DNA of 64,000 nt from contig CAMAXZ010000008.1 of the NCBI GenBank assembly GCA_945862325.1, positions 61,326-125,325 on the forward strand. Direction: 5' to 3'. Shown one piece after another: positions 1 through 10,837 of the stretch. Positions within the stretch are counted from its first letter, which is position 1. Every line of letters starts with the position of its first letter. The notes beneath the pieces were generated by a model. It saw only the letters and a list, made by a program, of their open reading frames with translations, ran no database searches and had not been told where the DNA came from. Origin of the DNA: Klebsiella pneumoniae (lineage in GTDB: Bacteria > Myxococcota_A > UBA796 > SXON01). The translations under genes were made by a program, and so were the position numbers.

Positions 1-2809
1 CTTCGGGAGCTTGCACCTCCCAGGCCCGCACACGCGCGCTCACCGCCGCGTGCACGCGCCAGTACGCGTCGGCGAGGGCGCTGTCGGCCTCGAAGGGCCC
101 GCGGGCGTCGACGGTGAGGGCCTCGGTGTGGGGCGCCGCGTCGATCGACGTGATGCGCAGAACGACGGCGCGGGCCGCGTCGGCGCCGCGGACGAGCCCC
201 AGGTGCAGCGCCCGCGCGTCGAACACGTCGAAGGCGCGCGACGAGAGGACGTGCGCCACGCCGAGGTCGCCGAGCGCGTCGGGCTCCGGCAGGGGGGCGA
301 GGGCGGCCATCGTGGCGTCCACGCCGGTCAGGGTCACGCCGGCCGCCGTTGGCGCCAGGCCCTCGCGCGCCGTGATGGTCAGGGTCGCCTGCGCGCCGGG
401 ACGCCACTCGGGGGCGACCGCGGTGAGATCGAGCGACAAGGTCGATTTCGGGCGGATCCAGATCGTCTGTCGCGCCCCGAGGATCTCCACCGACGCAAAC
501 CCGCGGGCGCCCTCGGGGATGGTGACCGTCCCCTCGCGCTTGGTCTGGTCGAAGTCGAACACCGCCAGCTCCGCCGCGCCTTGGGTCAGGCTCGCGCGAA
601 ACGGGAAGGTGCCGCTGAAGTTCGGGCCCCGCAGGGCGGTGAAGGTGACCGCGTCGCCCGGGCTCACGACGACGTCGGAGGCGCGCAGGCGCAGGGGGGG
701 CGTCTCGCCGGCCTGGAGCCGCAGCGTCGTCGTGCCCACGCTGGTGTCGCCACGCAGCACCTCCACGGTGTACGCGAAGCCGGGGAGCACCGTCGCCTGG
801 GGGGCGGTGACGGTGGCTGCCGCGGGCTGCGTCACCCGCAGGGCCACCGCCCCGTGTTCGTCGGCGTCGGGCGTGGGCGCCACCGCGGCGCCGTCGAGCG
901 CGCGCGCCACACAACGTCCGACGGTGTCGTCCGCGCCGACCCAGATCACCTGGGCCCGAGCCTGGCGCGCGGGCACCGTCCACCACAGCGCGCCGTCCGG
1001 AGGGGGCGCGTTGGGCGGGGTGGACGCCACGCAGCCGCGCGCCCGGTGCAGCCCGGCCTCGATCGCGTCGGCGCCCGAGCTCCCGCGCGACCAACGGCGC
1101 TCCGCCACGAGCGCGGGGGTGTCGGGCCCCTGCACCCGAAGATCGAGGACCCACGCCCGGTCGAGCCCGGTCGGCCCGCGCGCGCCGAGGAGCGCGGCGG
1201 CGGCGCACGCGTCGAGCGGCGTGCTCGCTTCGCCGACGGCCGTGGCCGCGCGCCCCTCACGGTCGATCCGCACCGTGACCTGGACGTCCGTCTGGGTGTC
1301 CGGCGGGACGAGCGCGGCGCAGGTCCCCACGCGCGGTGCCCACTGCGCGGCGGTGGCGCGCCCGACCACGTCGAGCGGCGCGCCGGTGATCCGGTCGAAC
1401 ACGTTGTTCAGGGACACGGACCCGGCGGTCGCCGTTCGTGGAGCGATCCGTACCGGCATCGGCGGCCACTCGACGCTCACCGGCTCGCCCGGGTCCACCT
1501 GCACGCGCGCGACGCCGTCGGCGTCGGTGGTGGCCACGATCCACGGGTCCGCGGCGTCGAACGTCCGTCGGACGCGCAGCGTGGCCTCGGACAGCGGCGT
1601 GCCCTCCGGCGTCGTGACCCGCACGAACATGCGGTTGTTCGCCCTCGGCGCGAGGCGGTCGCCGTCTTCGGTCACCGCCTCGGCGACCACGCGGTCTTCG
1701 GAGACCCGCACGGATGTTGTGCCGACGGCGGACTCCTGCGTGCCCGGGTCCGTCACCTCGAACCGGAGCTGGACGTCGGCCACCCCGCGCACGTCGTCGG
1801 GGACCTCGGAGAGCACGAGGGAGAAGTTGCCGTCGCGGTCGGTGCGCAGGAGCGTCTCGTCGGTCCACGAGAGCGGCGCCGGCCACGGACCGTCGCTCCG
1901 CGCGGTCACGCGCACCGGCGCGTCGGCCACGGCGGCGCCGGAGCCGAAGCGCGCCTTCCCGACGATCACCGGGCGCTCGCCCACGTACCAGGCGGGGCGG
2001 TCGGCGGCGGCGGTGACCGTGACGCGCGGGAGCACGAACGGGCGCACCGCGACCGGCGTCGACACGACGAGATCGCCGGAAACGAACTCGATCGTCCAGG
2101 TGCCAGCCGCCGCGTCTTCGGCGAGCGGGAAGTCCCCGGACACGACCCCGTACGCCCCTGTGACACCGCGCTCTTCGAGCAGGAGCTCTCCGTCCGGATC
2201 GCGCACGCGCCATCGACCCGGGCGCCCCTCGACGGGCGCGAGGTCGGTGGCAGCGAGCAAAAGAGCGCGGAAACGGATGGTTCCCCCTGGTTTGTAGAGG
2301 GGCGCGTCGGTGAGGATGTGGCCGCGGGCCGCGCGGTACAGCGGCACCGGCGCGGTGACCGTCGCGTCGCCCACGGGCGTGTGCGCGACGGCCCGGAGCG
2401 TCCAGTCGCCGTCGGGCACGTCGGGGAGCTGAACGCGGGTGAGGCGGCGCGCGCCGGACCAGCGCCACCGCTCCTTGTCGGCGGGCGGCAGCTCGATGAT
2501 GGTGCCGGAGGGCGACACGAGCGAGAGATCGACGGTGAACCTGCGGATCGGCGAGGTTGCCACCGACTCGGCGCGGGGGTCCCAGTAGTGGCCGTCGACG
2601 CCCACCTCGATCGGTCCGCGCGCGCCGCGGCCGAGGTCCCGCGCGGCCAAGGTCGCGACGGGGAGCACCTTGCCGTCCGGGCACACCCCGACCGAGAGCC
2701 CAGCGGCGAGCCAGGCCGACCAGCACCCGCCGAAGAGCGCCGCGCACACGGCGACGGTGGCCACGCCGAGCAAGGAGAGCGCGAGCAGTACACGTTGCCA
2801 GGTCCGCAC
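1..2809 (-). CDS. Alpha-2-macroglobulin-like protein (MG2 domain), 3' part beyond window edge
   Basis: Reads from GTG 2809 to the left edge without a stop (936 codons visible), so the C-terminal part is missing. A hydrophobic stretch at residues 7-37 would export or anchor it. Residues 165-180 (ILTDAPLYKPGGTIRF) are the hallmark of the MG2 domain of alpha-2-macroglobulins. More beta-sandwich-like sequence follows, and near residue 840 GVDATMAALA resembles the end of the bait-region domain. No thioester CxEQ motif lies in the visible part. Bacterial family members are periplasmic protease traps. It follows the aldehyde dehydrogenase gene by 66 nt on the same strand. The start is uncertain because no clear Shine-Dalgarno is seen. 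Family confidence is good; precise role is inferred. Confidence 0.75.
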   Translation of the reverse strand, partial: MRTWQRVLLALSLLGVATVAVCAALFGGCWSAWLAAGLSVGVCPDGKVLPVATLAARDLGRGARGPIEVGVDGHYWDPRAESVATSPIRRFTVDLSLVSPSGTIIELPPADKERWRWSGARRLTRVQLPDVPDGDWTLRAVAHTPVGDATVTAPVPLYRAARGHILTDAPLYKPGGTIRFRALLLAATDLAPVEGRPGRWRVRDPDGELLLEERGVTGAYGVVSGDFPLAEDAAAGTWTIEFVSGDLVVSTPVAVRPFVLPRVTVTAAADRPAWYVGERPVIVGKARFGSGAAVADAPVRVTARSDGPWPAPLSWTDETLLRTDRDGNFSLVLSEVPDDVRGVADVQLRFEVTDPGTQESAVGTTSVRVSEDRVVAEAVTEDGDRLAPRANNRMFVRVTTPEGTPLSEATLRVRRTFDAADPWIVATTDADGVARVQVDPGEPVSVEWPPMPVRIAPRTATAGSVSLNNVFDRITGAPLDVVGRATAAQWAPRVGTCAALVPPDTQTDVQVTVRIDREGRAATAVGEASTPLDACAAAALLGARGPTGLDRAWVLDLRVQGPDTPALVAERRWSRGSSGADAIEAGLHRARGCVASTPPNAPPPDGALWWTVPARQARAQVIWVGADDTVGRCVARALDGAAVAPTPDADEHGAVALRVTQPAAATVTAPQATVLPGFAYTVEVLRGDTSVGTTTLRLQAGETPPLRLRASDVVVSPGDAVTFTALRGPNFSGTFPFRASLTQGAAELAVFDFDQTKREGTVTIPEGARGFASVEILGARQTIWIRPKSTLSLDLTAVAPEWRPGAQATLTITAREGLAPTAAGVTLTGVDATMAALAPLPEPDALGDLGVAHVLSSRAFDVFDARALHLGLVRGADAARAVVLRITSIDAAPHTEALTVDARGPFEADSALADAYWRVHAAVSARVRAWEVQAPE

Positions 2810-2875
2810 GAGGCCCCCGTGGCGGCCGCCCGGCCGCGCGGGGCGAGGCTACCGCGTCGCGGGCCCCGGCGGGGG

Positions 2876-4453
<1,578 letters not shown>

Positions 4454-4486
4454 GGGGACCTCCGCGGCGGGCGGAGGCCCGCGCGC

Positions 4487-5395
4487 TCACGCCTCTAGCG
4501 CCAAGGCCCGGAGGGCGCCATCCACGCCGAAACGGTGGACGCACAGGGAGTGCAGGAGCGTACGGCGGAAGAGGTCGGCGACGGCGCTCGGCTCCGCGAG
4601 CAGCGCCTCGGCGCCTTCGGCGGAGAGCTCGAGCACGCGCAGCGGGGTGACGGCCCGCACCCCCGCGACGCGGCGCGAGCGCGAGAAGATGCCGATGTTG
4701 CCGAACACCGCGCCCGAGGACACGAGCGCGACGCGCACCTGCTCGCCGTCGTAGCTTCGAAGGTACTCCGCCGAGCCGTCGACGAGGAGCCACATGGCGT
4801 CGGACGTGCCGCCCTCGTCGGCGAACAGGACCCCCGCGGGCACCTCCCGCGTCGTGAAGCGCGCGTGCAGCTCGCGGTGGAGCCGGGGCGGCGTGTCCGG
4901 CAGGGAGAACTGCGCCGCGGCCTCCGGCGGGGCGCAGAAGCCGCGCTCGGCCATGGCGTCGAGCAGGTGGGAGGACGAGAACTGGAGGCGGTAGCTGAGG
5001 GAGCGGATGACGGCGGCCTCGATCGCGCCCGCCCCGGTGGCGTCCTCGGCGCGCAGCGCCTCCCACTCGAGCCCGGACAGCCGCCCGATGAGCCCCTGCC
5101 CGCGGCCGACGACGTCGGCGCCCGACGGGAGGTCAGGGGCAAAGATCGAGCTCTCTCCGAACACATCGCCCGCGCGTAGCTCGGCTGTCCGAACCCTGCG
5201 GCGGCCGGTGTGCAGCCAGACGTCCGCCGCGCCGTCGAGCAGGACGTGCAGCCCCGACTCGGTGGCCGCGGCGCCCAACAGGGGCTCGCCGTCGGCGTAC
5301 ACGCGCGCCACGAAGCGCCGCGCGAGGCGCGCCCGACTGGGCACCGGCAGCGCGGCGAGGATGTGGGTGCCGAGCAGGTAGGGGACGATGTCCAC
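4487..5395 (-). CDS. Tandem cyclic-nucleotide-binding (CAP-ED) domain protein
   Basis: A 302-residue protein with two cNMP-binding-like beta-barrels, at about residues 10-110 (LLGAAATESGLHVLLDG, RAGDVFGESSIF) and 165-285 (FADEGGTSDAMWLLVDGSAEYL, SSGAVFGNIGIFSRS). No helix-turn-helix or catalytic domain is attached, so it probably acts as a nucleotide-responsive partner protein or a cyclic-nucleotide sink. The second barrel keeps the G-x-x-F-G-x-x pattern of the phosphate-binding cassette, but the canonical RxA arginine is not evident in either copy, so true cNMP binding is uncertain. It begins at GTG 5395 and sits 33 nt upstream of the aldehyde dehydrogenase on the same strand. Confidence 0.8.
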   Translation of the reverse strand: MDIVPYLLGTHILAALPVPSRARLARRFVARVYADGEPLLGAAATESGLHVLLDGAADVWLHTGRRRVRTAELRAGDVFGESSIFAPDLPSGADVVGRGQGLIGRLSGLEWEALRAEDATGAGAIEAAVIRSLSYRLQFSSSHLLDAMAERGFCAPPEAAAQFSLPDTPPRLHRELHARFTTREVPAGVLFADEGGTSDAMWLLVDGSAEYLRSYDGEQVRVALVSSGAVFGNIGIFSRSRRVAGVRAVTPLRVLELSAEGAEALLAEPSAVADLFRRTLLHSLCVHRFGVDGALRALALEA

Positions 5396-5425
5396 GGCTC
5401 GGCACGTAACAAGATCCGGCGTTTC

Positions 5426-7525
5426 TCAGCCTTCGCAAACGAACGGGAACGCCGTGTTGCAGGGCTCGTCGTTCCACGTGTAGTCCAGATAGCGGCCGAG
5501 CTGCATGCAGTCTTCGTTGCGCACGGAGTCGTTCGGCTCGCCCGACGCCCAATTCGTGTAGGTCGAGGTCGACCCGTTGCTCCACACCCAGGTGCCTTCG
5601 GTGGCGCGGTCGGCGTAGCCGGTCCACCACTTGCCGTACGAGTACCCGTACGCGGTGTCGACCACCCAGGTGTTCTCGGTGGCGTCGTCGATCGCGACGA
5701 GGGTGTAGCCGTACGCGTCGCACGTGGCGTCCGCGGTGGTCCAGACGGAGGACGCGGTGCAGAACATGTACGCGTCGCCGTCGGCGTCGTACTCGACCGC
5801 GCACGGGCAGCTCGCGCCGTCGTCGACCGTGCCGTCGCAGTCGTCGTCGGTGGCGTTGCAGTCCTCCGCCGCGCCCGGGTAGATGCCGTTGTCGACCGGC
5901 GAACAGTCGCCGCCCACCGAGACGTAGCCGGAGGGGGCGCTGCAGGCGGACGAGGTGGTGTCGTCGTCGCCGTAGCCGTCGCCGTCGGCGTCGGCGTACC
6001 AGGTCGATTCGCCGGACGCGCCGGCCTCGTCGACCGCGCCGTCGCAGTCGTCGTCCACGCTGTTGCACGCCTCGGCGGCGCCGGGGTTGACCGACGCCGC
6101 GCCGTCGTCACAATCGCCGTCGGTCGACACCGCGCCCGTGGGGGCGTCGCACTGCGTGGCGACCACGGTGGAGCCGTACCCGTCGCCGTCGCCGTCGGTG
6201 TACCAGGTCTGCTCGCCGGTGGCGCCGGCTTCGTCGATCGAGCCGTCGCAGTCGTCGTCGATGTCGTTGCAGGCTTCGGTGGCGCCCGGGTTGACCGCCG
6301 CCGCGGCGTCGTCGCAATCGCCGCCGGTGGCCGAGGCGCCCGACGGGGCGTCGCACGCGACCACGGCGGCGTCGCCGTAGCCGTCGGCGTCGGCGTCGGT
6401 GTACCAGGTGGTCTCGCCGAGCGCGCCGGACTCGTCGGCGGAGCCGTCGCAGTCGTCGTCGAAGCCGTTGCAGACCTCGGTGGCGCCCGGGTAGCTGCCG
6501 GACGCGGTGTCGTCGCAGTCCGTGGCGTCGGCGACGAAGCCGGCGGGGGCCTCGCAGGCGGTCACGCCGGTGGACGCGTCGCCGAAGCCGTCGCCGTCGT
6601 TGTCGGCGTACCAGGTCGACGTGCCGGAGGCGTCCGGCTCGTCGACCGTGCCGTCGCAGTCGTCGTCGACGCCGTTGCAGGCCTCGGTCGCGAGCGGGGA
6701 CACGTCGGCGTTGGTGTCGTCGCACTCTTCGCACGCGGCGAAGCCGTCGCCGTCGGTGTCGGCGTACCCCACCGAGCCGTCGCAGTTGTAGTCGTTCGCG
6801 TCCGAGCAGTCGGACTCGGTGGCCCCGGGGTTGTAGGCCGCGTCCGCGTCGTTGCAGTCGCCGTCGAGCGCCACCGCGCCCTCCGGGGCGTCGCAGCTCG
6901 TGCCGGCGAGGGTGTCGCCGTAGCCGTCGCCGTCGGCGTCGGTGTACCAGGCCGAGGCGTCCGAAGCGTCCTCGTCGATCGTGCCGTCGCAGTCGTCGTC
7001 GGCGTCGTTGCAGACCTCGACGCCGTCGGGGTTGATCGCGGGGTTCGCGTCGTCGCAGTCTTCGCACGCCGCGAAGCCGTCGGCGTCGGCGTCGGCGTAG
7101 CCCACGGAGCCGTCGCAGTTGTAGTCGACCGGGTCGGTGCAGTCCGGCTCGTCCGCGCCCGGGTTCACGCGCGCGTCGGCGTCGTCGCAGTCGGTGCTGT
7201 CGACCACGCGGCCCGCCGTGTCCGGGCAGGCGAGCAACGCGTCGCTCACGTCGCCGTAGCCGTCCCCGTCCGCGTCGGCGTAGAGCACCGAGCCGTCGGA
7301 GGGTTCGTCGTCCACCGCGCCGTCACAGTCGTCGTCGAGGTCGTTGCAGACCTCGATCGTGCCGGGGTTCACGGTGGGGTCCGCGTCGTCGCAGTCCACG
7401 TCGGCGGTGTAGCCGTCGGCGTCGGCGTCGGTCTCGGTGAGGGGGAACACCTCTTCGAGGATCTTGCCTTCCGGCGTGGCCCGGCATCCGGTCAGGGCGG
7501 CGACGGCGAGAGCGAGCAGGACCAT
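5426..7525 (-). CDS. MopE-type Ca/Cu-binding repeat lipoprotein with C-terminal C-type lectin domain
   Basis: Predicted surface lipoprotein. ATG 7525 is preceded by GGAGG and gives a short signal ending in the lipobox LTGC. The body holds nine Asp/Cys-rich MopE-like units (pattern DADGDGYGD ... DCDDxxxxxxPG ... CNxxDDDCDG) spanning most of the protein. The last ~125 residues form a C-type lectin-like domain: WVWSNGS and NWASGEPND lie near the calcium/sugar site and CNTAFPFVCEG closes the fold. The repeats likely bind divalent metal and stiffen a stalk, while the lectin head would bind carbohydrate outside the cell (inference). An upstream in-frame ATG at 7606 has no lipoprotein signal at its terminus and is disfavoured. 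Confidence 0.85.
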   Translation of the reverse strand: MVLLALAVAALTGCRATPEGKILEEVFPLTETDADADGYTADVDCDDADPTVNPGTIEVCNDLDDDCDGAVDDEPSDGSVLYADADGDGYGDVSDALLACPDTAGRVVDSTDCDDADARVNPGADEPDCTDPVDYNCDGSVGYADADADGFAACEDCDDANPAINPDGVEVCNDADDDCDGTIDEDASDASAWYTDADGDGYGDTLAGTSCDAPEGAVALDGDCNDADAAYNPGATESDCSDANDYNCDGSVGYADTDGDGFAACEECDDTNADVSPLATEACNGVDDDCDGTVDEPDASGTSTWYADNDGDGFGDASTGVTACEAPAGFVADATDCDDTASGSYPGATEVCNGFDDDCDGSADESGALGETTWYTDADADGYGDAAVVACDAPSGASATGGDCDDAAAAVNPGATEACNDIDDDCDGSIDEAGATGEQTWYTDGDGDGYGSTVVATQCDAPTGAVSTDGDCDDGAASVNPGAAEACNSVDDDCDGAVDEAGASGESTWYADADGDGYGDDDTTSSACSAPSGYVSVGGDCSPVDNGIYPGAAEDCNATDDDCDGTVDDGASCPCAVEYDADGDAYMFCTASSVWTTADATCDAYGYTLVAIDDATENTWVVDTAYGYSYGKWWTGYADRATEGTWVWSNGSTSTYTNWASGEPNDSVRNEDCMQLGRYLDYTWNDEPCNTAFPFVCEG

Positions 7526-7622
7526 GGTGAGCCTCCGCGTGCATGGTAGCGCGGAGCACTGCCGACCCGCTGTGACGAATCCGGCGCTTCGTGTCGTGGA
7601 CGACACGCGCGGCTGTCAGTGT

Positions 7623-9218
7623 TCAGCCGCCGAGGGCCCAGCCCAACGAGTACAGATCGGGCGCCCAGCGCACGCGGTACATGCCCTCGTCGTCGTACGG
7701 GCACTGCATCGCCCAGCGAAGCTGGCCTCCCGGGTAGGTCACCTCCGCCATCCGGAGCTGCTCGCCGGACAGGAACATCGCGCGCTGGCCGTCCGGCAGC
7801 AGGAAGGCGTTTCCGCGGGAGGTCGAGAAGAACCAGTCCTCCCCCGATGTTTCGCCGTACGCGTAGCGCAGGTCGGCGCGCGCGGTGGCCTCGTCGAGCT
7901 CCAGCTCGACCACGCGGCTGTAGTCGAGATCCCACCGGATGCCCGACTCGTCCTGGCGGGGGTAGCCGTTGTCGTACATCAGGACCCGCATCCGCGAGCC
8001 CTCGCGCCCCACCCAGGACATCCCGTGCTGGTGGTACATCCAGTCCGCGCGATCCTCCGGAAGATCGCCGTCGATGTGCTGCACGAAGTCGAAGGAGCCG
8101 TCGGGCCCGAGCGCCCACTCGAGCTGGTCGGTCGACGGCCGCAGCTTCACCACCCAGTCCTGGGCCTTCAGGGAGATCAGGAAGAAGTCGCCTTCGTCGT
8201 CGATGCCGTGCAGCACCGAATTCGCGTGCGTCCAGTCCTCCGCGTAGTCCCCGAGGCCCGCGCGGCTGTAGGGCAGCAGCGGGTCCATCGCGACCCCGTC
8301 GCCCAGCTCGCCGTGGAAGCTGTAGTCCCACAGCACCTCGTCGGACCCCGGGTCGTACACGATCAGGCCATTCCCGAGCTTGTAGCTCCCATCGGAGAAC
8401 CAGTCGTAGACGCCCGTCAGGAACAGCACCGCTCCGGCCCAGTCGCCTTCGGTGATCGGCGTGAGCTCGTGCACGTCGACATAGTGGTGTTCGAACCTCG
8501 TGTCGGAGAACCACGACACGTTGTATTGGGTGGTCTGGATGCCGAGGTCGTCGAAGAGCAGGAGCTTCGACGACGTGTACGCCGTCGACGCGAACCCGCC
8601 GTTCGGGAGCGGCGACATCGAGAACAGGGAGTCGTCGTCGGGGGTGCGCACGGCGTGCACGGGCTGCCCCGAACGGTCCCAGCAGACGTACGCGTGGCCC
8701 CAGCCGCCATAGCGGGCGTTGGAGCAGACCACCTCATTCGGAGAGAACTCCGCTTCGTCCACGAGGAAGGACGGCGTGCACACCGGCCAGCTCGTCGACA
8801 GCGGATCGGTGCGCATCGCCAGCTCTTCGCTCTCCCAGCCTTCCGCGGCGGCGCGGAACCGCCACGAGCGGCCGGCGCGCAGACCCAGCACCGGGATCGT
8901 CGTCGGCGTGTTGGCGCGCACGAGGCGCGAGGGGGTGCGGCGGTCGAGCGCGCTCTGGCCGTAGACGACATGCACCTCCGCGTCCCGGTCGATCGTCACC
9001 TCGACGAGCATCGCGAACGGGTTCGAAGGATGCGCGGAGATCGTCGCGGTCCCGGTGGGCGGCGGGGCGGTGTCGGAGTCGGAGGCGGTGTCGGCCGCGG
9101 TGTCGGCCGCGGTGTCGGTGGCGGAGTCGACCGTGGAGTCGGTGTCCAGCGGCGCGGCGCCGCGTGGGCGATCCGCGGTCGTGTCGGCGCACGCGAGCGA
9201 GTAGGCGAGGGCGAGCAT
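7623..9218 (-). CDS. Arylsulfotransferase (ASST)-like lipoprotein with Asp/Thr linker
   Basis: A 531-residue exported protein. It has a minimal signal peptide ending at Cys10 (YSLAC), an Asp/Thr/Ala-rich linker (residues ~24-50), a beta-sandwich-like segment, and a six-bladed propeller like arylsulfate sulfotransferases. The motif DWTHANSVLHG, the later YHQHGMSW and the MYDNG segment match conserved histidine-containing ASST positions that form the active site in the periplasmic enzymes. It could transfer sulfate between phenolic compounds or be a non-catalytic relative; this cannot be settled by eye. The linker resembles those of several other lipoproteins in this window. A TATCAT -10-like hexamer lies just upstream of the start. 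Confidence 0.7.
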   Translation of the reverse strand: MLALAYSLACADTTADRPRGAAPLDTDSTVDSATDTAADTAADTASDSDTAPPPTGTATISAHPSNPFAMLVEVTIDRDAEVHVVYGQSALDRRTPSRLVRANTPTTIPVLGLRAGRSWRFRAAAEGWESEELAMRTDPLSTSWPVCTPSFLVDEAEFSPNEVVCSNARYGGWGHAYVCWDRSGQPVHAVRTPDDDSLFSMSPLPNGGFASTAYTSSKLLLFDDLGIQTTQYNVSWFSDTRFEHHYVDVHELTPITEGDWAGAVLFLTGVYDWFSDGSYKLGNGLIVYDPGSDEVLWDYSFHGELGDGVAMDPLLPYSRAGLGDYAEDWTHANSVLHGIDDEGDFFLISLKAQDWVVKLRPSTDQLEWALGPDGSFDFVQHIDGDLPEDRADWMYHQHGMSWVGREGSRMRVLMYDNGYPRQDESGIRWDLDYSRVVELELDEATARADLRYAYGETSGEDWFFSTSRGNAFLLPDGQRAMFLSGEQLRMAEVTYPGGQLRWAMQCPYDDEGMYRVRWAPDLYSLGWALGG

Positions 9219-9380
9219 CGACTCATGATACGCCGTTCGGACCGCCCGCGTGTCGACTCCGTGTCGGCCGTGCGCTCGGCGTCACCGGCCGCGTCGTTCC
9301 GGAGGCCGCGCGTCGTCCCCGAGGTTGACAAGTCCGGCCGTCGCGAGCATGTTGAGCGATGTGGGCATCCAGCCCGCTAC

Positions 9381-9748
9381 GGGGGCGCACCGGTTTCGAC
9401 GGGGTAGCGGAAGGCGAAAGGGCGTGGCGAGGTTGGTCACCTACATCGGACCACATGCAAGCTGCCAACAACAGCAACCACTTCAGCGAGGCCCTCGCGG
9501 CTTAGTTGAGGTCCGGGGGCCATTCAGAGCCCCCGGCATTCGGTAGGGAAGGGCCGACCCCTCCCGGGTGTAATCCAGGCACGCAGCGGACCCGGGGCCG
9601 AGCACCCGCCGGGCGAGCGAAGAACCAACAGGGGGCTCTGACGGTGGCCAAAGGCCACGACACCCGCCGACGGGTCGTTCGGCAGGCCACGTATCTCTGA
9701 CGCTCGAAGGTGCTTCGGACGCGGGTTCGACTCCCGCCGCCTCCACCA
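9381..9748 (+). ncRNA. ssrA: tmRNA (ssrA)
   Basis: Starts GGGGGCGCACCGGTTTCGAC and ends with the tRNA-like T-arm GCGGGTTCGACTCCCGC and CGCCTCCACCA. The first seven bases pair with the seven before the ACCA tail, closing the acceptor stem with one G-U. The tag reading frame begins around 9464 and reads ANNSNHFSEALAA before TAG at 9503-9505. It rescues stalled ribosomes and tags the nascent chain for proteolysis; lon, one of the proteases able to take tagged chains, is also in this window. Length (368 nt) is normal for a one-piece tmRNA. Confidence 0.95.
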
Positions 9749-9760
9749 TACACAAGCAAG

Positions 9761-9796
9761 CTTCGCCCGGCCTCATCGCGCGGGCGAAGTCGTTTT
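9761..9796 (+). terminator. Rho-independent terminator of tmRNA
   Basis: A 9-bp perfect stem CTTCGCCCG (9761-9769) / CGGGCGAAG (9781-9789) with an 11-nt loop, followed by TCGTTTT, begins 12 nt after the CCA end of the tmRNA. Confidence 0.85.
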
Positions 9797-9798
9797 CG

Positions 9799-10218
9799 GG
9801 AGGGCGATTCCGCCAGGATTCCGTCGGGGGCCGACTCAAGAAATTATGCGGAGACCTTGACGGCGCGCGAGCCTATCGCGTCCGCGCGGACGAGTTCCTG
9901 GTGCTGTTTCGCGAATCCGACGACTCGGATGGCCCATCCAGCTTCAAGGTTCGAGCGGCGGTCGGGCTCGCCATCGCTGACGTGGAGTTGGCCCTGAGCT
10001 TGCTGGTCCGTCGCGCCGAAGAAGCCGCAGCGGGGGCCAAGTACGAGGGCGACGAGCGCCTCCGGGTGTGGACGGCCGTGACCGCGGTGCAAGGTCCGGT
10101 GAACACCCGCAAGCGGTGTGGTGGGTGCAACGCCGTCACTACGCTGCTCGCGCTTCCTTCGGCGCTGGCGAACGGTCTTGCCCAGTGCCCGAACTGCGGA
10201 GCCCAGTTCAACTCGTAG
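9799..10218 (+). pseudogene. 5'-truncated degenerate GGDEF domain fragment with C-terminal zinc ribbon
   Basis: An open frame without a proper start (first GTG is 9901) runs from the tmRNA terminator to the stop at 10218. It reads SVGGRLKKLCGDLDGARAYR, then VRADEFLVLF, where RADEF occupies the place of the diguanylate-cyclase GGDEF signature. RRAEEAAAGAKYEG follows, matching the typical C-terminal ADxALYxAK segment. The last ~40 residues contain CGGC and CPNCG, a probable zinc ribbon. The front of the domain is missing, which suggests a remnant left by integration or deletion at the tmRNA 3' end. A short expressed protein from GTG 9901 cannot be excluded. Function, if any, would not be cyclase activity. 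Confidence 0.55.
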
Positions 10219-10294
10219 GCCGGTGAAGGTGCCCAGGCGGAGCATGTTGACGGTGCACGCCGCCGGACATATCCTCCCTCCACAGGAATTACTT

Positions 10295-10837
10295 ATGCTC
10301 GCCCTCACCACCACCGAAGCCGCCGCCCTCACCGGGCTCGACGAGCGCGCGGTCCGCAAGGACGTGGAGCACGGCATCCTCGACGCGGGCTCACCCCCGC
10401 GCTTCGCCGAGGTCGCCCTGGTCTACCTCCGCGCCTGCGCGTCGTTCACCTTCCACCTCGGCGCCCAGGACCGAAAGCGGCTCTACCACGACATCGCCGA
10501 CGCCCTGGAGACTGGGCGCGTTCGCCTGGACCTCGGGCGCGGCTGGACCCTCGACGTGGCGGCCGTCGCCACGGACCTTCGCCATCGCGTCGCCGAGTTC
10601 GAGGCGTGGCGCGAGGCGCTCGTCACGCGCGACGACATCCTGGGCGGCGAGCCGGTCTTCCCGGGCTCGCGGCTCGCCGTCCGTCACGTCGGCGAGATGC
10701 TCGCCCGCGGTGCCGACCCCGCAGAGGTGCGCGAGGACTACCCCTACCTGGGCGAGCGCGACATCGAGTTCGCCCGCCTCTACTCCGTGGCCTACCCCCG
10801 CATCGGGAGGCCGCGTGGTCAAGCTGCTGCTGGATGA
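10295..10837 (+). CDS. DUF433-domain antitoxin
   Basis: A 180-residue protein with two parts. The N-terminal ~90 residues look like a helix-turn-helix (LTTTEAAALTGLDERAVRKD). The DUF433 domain is at the C-terminus (ILGGEPVFPGSRLAVRHVGE, DPAEVREDYPYL). DUF433 proteins are the usual partners of DUF5615 PIN-like proteins in predicted type II toxin-antitoxin pairs, and the next gene overlaps this one by 23 nt and is exactly that partner. ATG 10295 follows an AGGA box. The module lies just downstream of the tmRNA, a common landing site for mobile DNA. It likely neutralises the toxin and autoregulates the operon (inference from family). Confidence 0.8.
   Translation: MLALTTTEAAALTGLDERAVRKDVEHGILDAGSPPRFAEVALVYLRACASFTFHLGAQDRKRLYHDIADALETGRVRLDLGRGWTLDVAAVATDLRHRVAEFEAWREALVTRDDILGGEPVFPGSRLAVRHVGEMLARGADPAEVREDYPYLGERDIEFARLYSVAYPRIGRPRGQAAAG

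Noticed and set aside
9483..9839. Minus-strand 118-codon frame containing AAGVEPASEAPSS
   Set aside because: It is the reverse complement of the tmRNA 3' region, a well-known source of spurious annotated proteins.
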